Of a stretch of 43,324 nucleotides of DNA, positions 15,574 to 22,320 are shown piece by piece; position 1 is the stretch's first letter; each line of letters begins with the position of its first letter. Made by a program: the position numbers and the translations under genes. The DNA comes from JBFMFH01 sp040752275 (lineage in GTDB: Bacteria; Acidobacteriota; Vicinamibacteria; Vicinamibacterales; JAKQTR01), in the NCBI GenBank assembly GCA_040752275.1, contig JBFMFH010000061.1, positions 1 to 43,324 on the forward strand. Direction: 5' to 3'. The notes beneath the pieces were generated by a model. That model did not search any database. It was not told the origin of the DNA and was given only the letters and a program-made list of their open reading frames with translations.

Positions 15574-17388
15574 TCAGATCTCCAGCCCCACCGACCGCAT
15601 CAGTTCGAGTGCGTTGCTCTTCGTCATGATGCCCGGCCGGCAGACGTAGTCGAAGATCATCCGTCCCGCCTCGAGATGATCCTCGAAGTGGACGTTCGCG
15701 GCCCGCGGCGCGAGCGCATCGGCGATCTCGGACAACGAGAGATCGTGCGTGGTAACGAGGCCGATGGCGCCCGCCTCGATCAGGCTCGTCAGAATCGCCT
15801 CGGCACCCGTGCGCCGATCGCGCGAATTGGTACCGCTCAGCATTTCATCGAGCAGGAAGAGCGGTGGCGGCAAGGTGTCGGCCGAGGCCACGATCTTCCT
15901 GAGCCGCGTGATCTCCGCGTAGAAGCGCGAGGTCCCGCCCTGCAGCGAATCCTGGACTCTGAGGGTGGCGCCGACAGCGAGTGGCGTCAGCACGAGGCGC
16001 CGGGCTCGAACCGGCGCCCCGGCCAGTGCCAGGACGGCGTTGACGCCGACGGTGCGCAGGAGCGTGGTCTTGCCCGACATGTTCGATCCGCTCACCACGA
16101 GCGCCCGGGGCCATCGGTCGGCCGTCCGGCCAGACAGCCGGACGTCGTTGCGCACGCAGACCTCGGCCGGGATGAGCGGGTGTCCGAGCGCGGCGGCGTC
16201 GAAGCAGGGGCCGTCTGCCGGGTCGATCACCTCAGGAAACGGGTCCTCCGGGTGTTCCCACGCATGTCCCGCCACGGCGCACAGCGCCTCGACTTCCCCA
16301 GCCGCCGCCAGCCAGCCCGGGATCGCGGGGCCGCATCGCGCGCGCCACGCCTCGAAGGCGTGGGCGAACTGCGTGCCCCAGAGGAGCAGGTAGCTCAAGG
16401 GGGCGAAGAGCTGATTGCGGCGCGCATCCGCCAGATCGATCAGGCGCTCGAGCGACCTGATGCGCCGGGACGGAGCGACGCCCCCGGTGTCGAGCGCCGC
16501 GCGCAGCGTCATCAGGCGCTGGCTCGAGAAGCGCTCGCGCTCGAGACGCTCCAGCAGTTGGAGCAGCAGCACCAGATCCTGGCGGGCCGATTCGACATCG
16601 TCGAGCACACGCCGCACGCGCCCGCGCAGCGGCCAGGCGACGAGGATGTCGGCGGCGACCACGACCAGAAACGGGAGCGGCCCGATGAGGTCAGCCCACC
16701 AGAGTCCCAGCGTGGCGATGCCGGCGGCGCAGAGTGCCGCCGCGATTCCTCGGGTGAGGCTCGACCCGAGCGCTGCCGGCGCGGTCGCCCATGCCGCCAG
16801 CTCGTCCGGATGCAGGCCGGCCCGCACGTCGGTTCCCCGCAGGGCGAGGTCCTCGCGCAGATCGAGACGTGGCGTCAACTCGCGTACGGCGGCTTGGCGC
16901 GCGGCGACCTCGTCCGGGCCGGCGGGCGAGAGCAGCCACGCCGCAAGCGCTTCCTCTCCCGCGCGGGTACGGGCGGTGCAGAGCAGCTCGAAGACCGATC
17001 CCCGGCCGAACAGATCGAGATCCGCCGCATAGAGGTGTTCTGGGTCGAGGAACCGTTCTCCCGCGACGCCCTGCCCGGCCCACCGATGGTCGAGGCGCGC
17101 GAGGCCCTTGGCGTAGAAGTCGGACGCGCGTTCCATCCGGCGGCGCGACTGAATCACTCGACCGTGGGCGATGGCGAGAACCAGGAACGCCGCCGCAGGG
17201 GCCACGACCCACCACCATGACACGGCTCCCGTCCGCCACGCCAGCCAGGCGAGAAGAGCGGCGATGGCGGCCACGACGAGCCGCGCGCGAGACGTGCGCA
17301 TGTCGAGACGCGCGAGGCGGGCCGATTCGGACTGCCGGTTCCCGAGGTGCCTGGCATACTCCGCCCTCGGATCTATTGCGCTGGCCAC
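15574..17388 (-). CDS. Membrane-anchored MutS-like ATPase
   Basis: A 604-residue protein with a MutS C-terminal ATPase: Walker A GSNMSGKTT (about 434-442), the MutS-typical TSRFYAEITRL segment (about 486-496), Walker B LFLLDE (about 510-515) and TTHD near 549. In place of a mismatch-binding domain the N-terminus carries two hydrophobic helices (about 37-52 and 55-76). A further hydrophobic pair lies around 214-252, within a MutS-core-like helical region. It should be membrane-bound and is unlikely to do mismatch recognition. Homologues in several phyla are labelled MutS-family proteins without a settled role. Confidence 0.85.
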   Translation of the reverse strand: MASAIDPRAEYARHLGNRQSESARLARLDMRTSRARLVVAAIAALLAWLAWRTGAVSWWWVVAPAAAFLVLAIAHGRVIQSRRRMERASDFYAKGLARLDHRWAGQGVAGERFLDPEHLYAADLDLFGRGSVFELLCTARTRAGEEALAAWLLSPAGPDEVAARQAAVRELTPRLDLREDLALRGTDVRAGLHPDELAAWATAPAALGSSLTRGIAAALCAAGIATLGLWWADLIGPLPFLVVVAADILVAWPLRGRVRRVLDDVESARQDLVLLLQLLERLERERFSSQRLMTLRAALDTGGVAPSRRIRSLERLIDLADARRNQLFAPLSYLLLWGTQFAHAFEAWRARCGPAIPGWLAAAGEVEALCAVAGHAWEHPEDPFPEVIDPADGPCFDAAALGHPLIPAEVCVRNDVRLSGRTADRWPRALVVSGSNMSGKTTLLRTVGVNAVLALAGAPVRARRLVLTPLAVGATLRVQDSLQGGTSRFYAEITRLRKIVASADTLPPPLFLLDEMLSGTNSRDRRTGAEAILTSLIEAGAIGLVTTHDLSLSEIADALAPRAANVHFEDHLEAGRMIFDYVCRPGIMTKSNALELMRSVGLEI

Positions 17389-17580
17389 GCCGGCCAGTAT
17401 AGACGCTCTGCGGTGGTGGCGCGGCGTCGGGCCGTCCGGTTCGGACGATCATCCGACCCGCGGCTTCGACGTTGCGGCGCGCGAAGGGCGTCCTACGCGA
17501 CGCTCACGGGGCGCGGAACCGGAACTCCGGGGCCGCAGTCGATCCGGGTCACCTGTCGACCCGGGTCACCCTGTCGCCCC

Positions 17581-17631
17581 TGGAAGGAACGCCTGGACCT
17601 CGGCTATAGTATTCCTGGGCATTCACCCAGG
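17581..17631 (+). promoter_or_regulatory. Candidate promoter and leader hairpin for the small secreted protein
   Basis: TATAGT at 17605-17610 resembles a -10 box, with TGGAAG 18 nt upstream as a weak -35. A 6-bp hairpin, CCTGGG/CCCAGG (17614-17631), sits at the expected transcript start. The rest of the 350-bp gap from 17389 shows no gene. Confidence 0.35.
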
Positions 17632-17738
17632 AGTGCCGCGCGGTTGGGTGTCGGGGGAGGTGTGAGCCTGGCAATGGGGTCGAGCTTCACAGGTCCCGAT
17701 GTCCGTGCGGCAGCGGCGAAACGGGCCGCGGAGTGACC

Positions 17739-18098
17739 ATGAAGAGAGTAGTACTGGCCGTGTGTCTCGCAGTTGTGGTGGCCGGGTCGTTGGCGATCGC
17801 GGCACAGGGCAGACAGGACTTCGTCCTACGCAACCGGATCGGACAGACGATCGACGAGTTGTACATCTCGCCCACGACCACGGACGAGTGGGAAGAAGAT
17901 GTGCTCGACGTCGATCTGCTCGAGAACGGCGAAGATGTGACGATCCACTTCCCCCGTGACGAAGACGAGTGCCTCTGGGACTTCAAGATCATCACTGAGG
18001 ACGACACGTCCGTCGTCTGGACGAAGATCGACTTGTGCAAGGCCAGTGAGGTGACGCTCCTGATTGAGGGCGGCAAGCCCATCGCCCGCATCAAGTAG
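17739..18098 (+). CDS. Small secreted protein of unknown function
   Basis: A 119-residue protein with a clear signal peptide (MKRVVLAVCLAVVVAGSL, cleavage near AIAAQG). The mature part is acidic and beta-rich, with two Cys (DECLWDF and DLCKAS) about 24 residues apart that could form a disulfide. The pattern FVLRNRIGQTIDELYISP is seen in small periplasmic proteins that carry an argininosuccinate-lyase-like label with no proven role. I do not assign a function. A strong hairpin follows the stop codon. Confidence 0.75.
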   Translation: MKRVVLAVCLAVVVAGSLAIAAQGRQDFVLRNRIGQTIDELYISPTTTDEWEEDVLDVDLLENGEDVTIHFPRDEDECLWDFKIITEDDTSVVWTKIDLCKASEVTLLIEGGKPIARIK

Positions 18099-18127
18099 TC
18101 GGAGCCGGATGACCGGCGCTCACGTTC

Positions 18128-18154
18128 GGGCGGACCAGCCTGGCTGGTCCGCCC
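18128..18154 (+). terminator. Perfect 13-bp hairpin after the secreted protein
   Basis: GGGCGGACCAGCC (18128-18140) and GGCTGGTCCGCCC (18142-18154) are perfectly complementary around a minimal loop. It starts 29 bp past the stop. No T-run follows. Confidence 0.6.
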
Positions 18155-18345
18155 CTGCTTATCTCGGGGCGAGAGAACTCGCCTCCCGCCGCTCGGCCAG
18201 TCGCGCTATCGGCTTGGTTCGGAGCGGGAGGCGATAACCGATCGCCGCGCAGGGTGAGTCCTCTTCACGCAGCGACGACGACGGACAGAAGGTCTGTGCG
18301 TGACGACCCCATCCAGACAACCGGCCGTGGTGTCTGCTAGCGCTC

Positions 18346-18365
18346 TATGTATATGAGCATACATA
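18346..18365. promoter_or_regulatory. AT-rich inverted repeat upstream of higBA
   Basis: TATGTAT and ATACATA flank six bases. This is a sharply AT-rich patch in GC-rich DNA, about 130 bp before the toxin start. It is a plausible operator or promoter element, or an old repeat. The remainder of 18155-18456 shows nothing I can assign. Confidence 0.4.
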
Positions 18366-18456
18366 TATTCTAATGGTCGCCCAGGCCCGGTCCGTCAGCG
18401 GGAGGTTCCGCGGTCACCCCGGTATGGACCCTCTGGCCTTCGGTTCTCTGCCAGGG

Positions 18457-18482
18457 TTGACATATGACGTCATGCGTAATAC
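18457..18482 (+). promoter_or_regulatory. Likely higBA promoter with overlapping palindromic operator
   Basis: A perfect -35 hexamer TTGACA (18457-18462) is followed by the perfect 10-bp palindrome ATGACGTCAT (18464-18473) and a -10-like TAATAC (18477-18482), just before the GTG of the toxin. The 14-bp spacing is short, so the true -10 may differ. A palindrome over a promoter fits HigA-type autorepression. Confidence 0.45.
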
Positions 18483-18491
18483 CCTGTTTCT

Positions 18492-18770
18492 GTGATCAGG
18501 TCCTTCAGAAGCAAGGACGAAGAGGCCCTCTTCCGGGACATGCCGGTTCGGCGATTCCAGGCCATCGAGCGGCCTGCGCGGCGAAAGCTGCTCTACCTCC
18601 ACCGAGCTCGCGTGCTCGAAGATCTGAAGGCGCCGCCAGGCAATCAACTCGAGGCGCTCAAAGGTGACCGGCGGGGCCAGCACAGCATTCGTATCAATGA
18701 CCAGTGGCGCATCTGCTTCACCTGGAGAAGCGGCGACGCTCACGACGTTGAGATCGTGGACTACCACTGA
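18492..18770 (+). CDS. higB: HigB-type toxin (RelE/ParE superfamily)
   Basis: A 92-residue protein with the HigB opening MIRSFRSKDEEALF and closing pattern GQHSIRINDQWRICF followed by VEIVDYH. Family toxins bind the ribosome and cut translated mRNA. The conserved Arg residues of RelE-fold toxins (RIN-QWRI) and the C-terminal His are present. GTG start. The gene precedes its antitoxin by 10 bp, the reversed order typical of HigBA. Length is normal, so the toxin looks intact. Confidence 0.92.
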   Translation: MIRSFRSKDEEALFRDMPVRRFQAIERPARRKLLYLHRARVLEDLKAPPGNQLEALKGDRRGQHSIRINDQWRICFTWRSGDAHDVEIVDYH

Positions 18771-18780
18771 GAGGTGTCTC

Positions 18781-19086
18781 ATGGCGTCAAAGCCGAAGCT
18801 GCTCGATCCGATTCCTCCTGGAGAGATCCTCATGGAGGAATTCATGCGCCCGTTGGGGCTCAGCATCAACGCGTTGGCGCGGGCGCTCGCCGTTCCGGCG
18901 AACCGTGTCAGTGGGATCGTGAACGGCGACCGCGCGATTTCGGCTGACACGGCTCTGCGGCTCGGCAAGTACTTCGGCACCTCGCCTGAGATCTGGCTCG
19001 ACCTCCAGTCGGACTACGAGCTTCGAGTCGCGCGGCAGACGACGTGGACCCGCGTCGAACCGACGGTGCAGACTCGAGTAGCGTGA
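18781..19086 (+). CDS. higA: HigA-type antitoxin (XRE-family DNA-binding)
   Basis: A 101-residue antitoxin. The HigA opening P-PGEIL-EEF-RP-GLS (about residues 11-29) leads into a helix-turn-helix (about 28-62) with the characteristic NRVSGIVNGDRAISADTAL, and then the family's YFGTSPEIWLDLQ-DYEL tail. It should neutralise HigB and repress the pair's promoter. The start at 18781 gives the family-standard N-terminus. The pair lies just outside the tRNA-bounded island. Confidence 0.93.
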   Translation: MASKPKLLDPIPPGEILMEEFMRPLGLSINALARALAVPANRVSGIVNGDRAISADTALRLGKYFGTSPEIWLDLQSDYELRVARQTTWTRVEPTVQTRVA

Positions 19087-19104
19087 AGGATGACGCGCCC
19101 GGCG

Positions 19105-19147
19105 CCCCTCGACGGTGCTCGGGGTGCCCTGAGCTGAGTCGAAGGGC
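19105..19147. repeat. REP-like double hairpin
   Basis: Two short inverted repeats lie back to back: CCCC/GGGG around 19105-19124, and GCCCT...AGGGC around 19126-19147, the latter of the ctgagctgagtcgaaggg type that recurs between genes in many bacterial genomes. It may serve as the higBA transcript end. Confidence 0.4.
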
Positions 19148-19221
19148 AGGACTCACACTTTGGGCCGGATGGCCCGATGAACTAAAGGCCGGCGGGGGCG
19201 CCGGTCGAGCGAAGCGAGGGC

Positions 19222-19269
19222 TGGCGCGCCCGGCAGGACTCGAACCTGCGGCCCCCGGCTTAGAAGGCC
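19222..19269 (-). pseudogene. Detached 3' half of a tRNA-Arg(TCT) gene
   Basis: Read on the reverse strand this is half of the anticodon arm (loop with TCT), variable region, a fully paired T arm (GCAGG/CCTGC around TTCGAGT), the 3' acceptor strand CGGGCGC, discriminator G and encoded CCA. The 5' half (D arm and acceptor 5' strand) is missing. It shares the 18-bp block cccccggcttagaaggcc (19252-19269) with the intact tRNA-Arg at 38547-38564, then diverges exactly within the anticodon stem. Compensated T-arm differences show it is not a simple recent copy. It is best explained as the displaced chromosomal 3' end after integration into the tRNA gene. Confidence 0.75.
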
Positions 19270-19533
19270 CGTCGTCGGATCGGTTATGTCACAGCGGTCA
19301 TACTTCTGGGACCGCACACTGGCCCTGAAGCCCCGAGATAGGCTGCCAATCGCCCTATCGGCCCCTATTCGCGGCCGAAGGCGATAACCGACATGAGAAA
19401 AGCCTCCCAACCCTACGCTGACGTTGGTCCCTTAGCGAGACAGCTCCGGGGTTGAGCCGGCGAAGGTGGCCTGACCCACGCTCCGCCTTCCCAGATTCTC
19501 GGTACGATTCCCCAAGGACGGTCCTCCACAGTT

Positions 19534-19557
19534 GCGCACCTCTATGATATGGTGCGC
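19534..19557. promoter_or_regulatory. Inverted repeat upstream of the island gene train
   Basis: GCGCACC and GGTGCGC form a perfect 7-bp inverted repeat around the AT-rich spacer tctatgatat, which contains a -10-like TATGAT. It lies about 150 bp before the first gene of the train and could be an operator-promoter. The remaining sequence between 19270 and 19707 holds no gene I can support. Confidence 0.4.
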
Positions 19558-19707
19558 GGCGTAGCGCGCCGCGCATTGTGACACAAGTTTGATGGGGCTG
19601 ACGCTGTCAGGGGTAGGCGACGCAGGAGCGGGTCGGGCTGAGATAGGACACTGGGCACCAGGTAACGGCGAACGGCTGTTACCGGTGAGATTGCGGGAGC
19701 ACTGGTG

Positions 19708-20970
19708 ATGGCAGACAAGGACCCGTGGGCGGCGTGGCTTCTCAGTCAGAGCCCCGTGGCCGCATTCTATTTTCTTAGTTGGGTGACTTCTCCCGATAAG
19801 GTGCTCAAGGGCGCCTGTTGGCTCTTCCGGATTCCCGCACGCCATCCGGGGGAGTTGTGGGGCACGGCCGGAGGAAAGTTGATCGTCGTGGGCCTACCCA
19901 TTCTGGTAGTGCTCATTATCCTGCTCATTTACTTGGGAGTGCTTTCGCCTTGGGCTCTCGCCTTGCCCTACGTGCTGATATTCGCCGGACTCATAGTCAT
20001 CAAGTATCGGACTCCATCCCCGTCTCGTTGGTGGGCGCGCGTGGACCTAGGGCCTGACAAGAGTCTGCTGTTGCGGCCACGAGGGGAGGCACCCGGGCGC
20101 GGCGCGATCCGGCTGGAACTTTCGAATTCTCCACAGTGCGGTCTGGCTGAAACGTCTCAGGCGCCAAAGCGAAGGCGTGATATTCGCAGGCTCTGGTTCA
20201 AGGACTCTCCCGACAGGTACACATTTCCCGCCGACGTAGCGCCTCTTGTCTCGATTGCGGTGTCAGCCGATGGCCTGGTGGTTGGCACACTAGTCGGTCA
20301 GGAATTGGCGCTGTCCACACTGAACCCCTGGAATGGGAACATCTCCCAGTGGAAGGGGCGGGTCGTGATCCCTACCAAGTGGAAGGATGGTTACGAGCAC
20401 ATGACGGCGTCCGGACTGCTAGCGGTGGCCGCGTGCGGAGAGCACCGGGCCCGGGTTGTAGTTCGCGCCACCACAATCCCCCAGGCTTCGGGGGAGGGGC
20501 CCTCAACAGAGACTGCTGCGGTATTCCTCATCAACGACGACAAGGCGGTCCTGCTGGAGGTGTGTTCTGCGGCCAACAGCGTTCATTATGCCGCGTTACT
20601 AAGCGGTCGCTCCTTCTACCTGCCCGGGCAGTCTGTTAGGGCCCTGTCAGGGAAGGACAGTGACCGGACACCGTTCGCCCAATACTCCGGTAGTGTCGTA
20701 GCGATGGACGCGGCAGCGACGTCCGCGGGCTACCTCGTTGCGGTCTTGTCGAAAAGGGAGAACGGGGTAGCCGTTGCCTGGGGACTCGTCAACGATTCGG
20801 CCCCCCCGTTCCAGTACAGGTTGCTCCGGTCGCCGGCAACGCACATCAGTATCGTCCGTGATCCGCGCAGCCGAAAGGCGGAGGCGACGGTGTTGTGCGG
20901 TGGGCATCGAGCCGTGACTGCCATCACCGTGCCCCTGGCGACCTTGAACGGAAGCGAAGGAGGCGTGTGA
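19708..20970 (+). CDS. Two-TM membrane protein with large beta-rich domain, unknown function
   Basis: A 420-residue protein I do not recognise by family. Two adjacent hydrophobic helices (about residues 57-78 and 81-98) follow a short N-terminal segment. The remaining 320 residues show alternating short strands and repeated small-residue turns (VSIAVSADGLVVG, GLLAVAACGE, VVAMDAAATSAG, YLVAVLSKREN), as in a beta-propeller. GGGAG precedes the ATG by 8 nt; a GTG one codon earlier is equally usable. Its stop codon overlaps the start of the ATP-grasp gene, so the two are coupled. It may anchor or sense for the downstream proteins at the membrane. Confidence 0.6.
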   Translation: MADKDPWAAWLLSQSPVAAFYFLSWVTSPDKVLKGACWLFRIPARHPGELWGTAGGKLIVVGLPILVVLIILLIYLGVLSPWALALPYVLIFAGLIVIKYRTPSPSRWWARVDLGPDKSLLLRPRGEAPGRGAIRLELSNSPQCGLAETSQAPKRRRDIRRLWFKDSPDRYTFPADVAPLVSIAVSADGLVVGTLVGQELALSTLNPWNGNISQWKGRVVIPTKWKDGYEHMTASGLLAVAACGEHRARVVVRATTIPQASGEGPSTETAAVFLINDDKAVLLEVCSAANSVHYAALLSGRSFYLPGQSVRALSGKDSDRTPFAQYSGSVVAMDAAATSAGYLVAVLSKRENGVAVAWGLVNDSAPPFQYRLLRSPATHISIVRDPRSRKAEATVLCGGHRAVTAITVPLATLNGSEGGV

Positions 20971-22295
20971 CAGACCGGAAGCGGGCGTTAGCCAGCGTCT
21001 CAGCGAGCCTTGGACGGCGGGATCTCATCTGGGCCGGCCTGAGAGCAGACGACATCGAGGCGATTTCGGACCTCGATCACGTCGCTGGCGGGTTCTCCAT
21101 CGTGGGTGGCCACGACCGGGGAGGGGCGGTTCCGAGCCTTGCTGACTACGAGGACATGTCAGGTGTTCGGCCAGACCTCGACTCGTGGGATATCGAGGAT
21201 CACCTGGACGCCCCCGCATCACACGAGTTTCGAGAGGCAATACTCCGACGCCTCTCCAGCGACACCGCCCTGCTGCCGTATCGGCCATCGAGCTTCCTGT
21301 CGTCGTTGCTGTTCGCGCGACGCGACCGATGCCTGGACCTAGGGATGTTTGGGCCACATCAGGCGCTGTTCGAGCACAAGCCTTGGGTCGAGACACACGT
21401 TGCCCTCATGGGACTGCCGCACGTCAAGTGGGACTACGTGGCCGACGAAGAGCAGTTCGTGGCCCTTCGCATGCTGAGGGAAGGCCCAATCGTACTGCGA
21501 GTCAGTCGGTCCTCGGGTGGCGCCGGACTTGTGCGAGTGGAAGAACCAGAGGGCGTTACGACAAACTGGCCCCATCGGCCCGAAGCCTTCATTGGCGTAT
21601 CCCGGTTTCTAGAAGCAGCGACCCCCGTGAATATCGGTGCGACGGTCTGGCACAATGGCGTGACGATGCACCGGCCTTCCGTACAGTTGATAGGAATCAG
21701 CGGGTGTACATCAAGGCCCTTCGGTTACTGCGGAAACGACTTTGGCGCCGTTGCCGAGTTGGAAGAAAGGATCATCGGCTCGATCGAGGAGAGTGTGACG
21801 GCACTCGGTAAATGGCTCCGTGGGTTCAACTACCGCGGGACCTTCGGCGTTGACTTCTTGGTGCACAACGGGTGCGCGCTGTTCACGGAAGTCAATCCCA
21901 GGTTCCAAGGGTCCACTCACGCTTCGAGCCAACTTTCGAGCGAGGCGGGAGAGAGTTGTCTCTTTCTAGATCATGTCGCAGCAGTTCTCGGACATGACGC
22001 TCCAAAGGTGAGACCGCTTCGGGAGCTTGTTCGTGAAACGCCGGCATTCGCGCACCTGGTCGTTCACTCCACATCCGCTCCGGCGTACATCGATGGCATG
22101 CGGCTGGGGCAGTTGTTTCGGCGCCATCCACTGACGTGCCGAGTTGACGTCTCGGCCAAGCCGCGAGTGCGGACGGAGACTGGTGGCGTTGTCGCCAGAG
22201 TGACAGCGCGCGACCGGATGACCGACGACGGATTTGACTTGCTGCCGTCTTGGTCGGCAATTGTCAATCAGTGGCTTCGAGTCGCCTGTGGGTAA
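20967..22295 (+). CDS. ATP-grasp fold ligase-like protein
   Basis: A 442-residue protein whose C-terminal half has ATP-grasp features: a probable nucleotide lysine in EHKPW (about K138), a glycine-rich lid in VLRVSRSSGGAGL (about 176-188), and the metal-binding strand pair FGVDFLV...LFTEVNPRFQGST (about 293-317) with the Glu and Asn that ligate magnesium. Such enzymes join a carboxylate, through an acyl-phosphate, to an amine or thiol. The first 130 residues are unlike standard ATP-grasp N-lobes. GTG start, overlapping the previous stop, with AAGGAGG only 3 nt upstream. The substrate is unknown; it may activate an amino acid or peptide for the enzymes encoded further downstream. Confidence 0.72.
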   Translation: MTDRKRALASVSASLGRRDLIWAGLRADDIEAISDLDHVAGGFSIVGGHDRGGAVPSLADYEDMSGVRPDLDSWDIEDHLDAPASHEFREAILRRLSSDTALLPYRPSSFLSSLLFARRDRCLDLGMFGPHQALFEHKPWVETHVALMGLPHVKWDYVADEEQFVALRMLREGPIVLRVSRSSGGAGLVRVEEPEGVTTNWPHRPEAFIGVSRFLEAATPVNIGATVWHNGVTMHRPSVQLIGISGCTSRPFGYCGNDFGAVAELEERIIGSIEESVTALGKWLRGFNYRGTFGVDFLVHNGCALFTEVNPRFQGSTHASSQLSSEAGESCLFLDHVAAVLGHDAPKVRPLRELVRETPAFAHLVVHSTSAPAYIDGMRLGQLFRRHPLTCRVDVSAKPRVRTETGGVVARVTARDRMTDDGFDLLPSWSAIVNQWLRVACG

Positions 22296-22320
22296 CTTCG
22301 TCGTTTAGAGGAGATTAACC

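Noticed and set aside
15676..17220. Forward frame opposite the MutS-like gene
   Set aside because: Shadow frame without motifs; Walker motifs are on the reverse strand.
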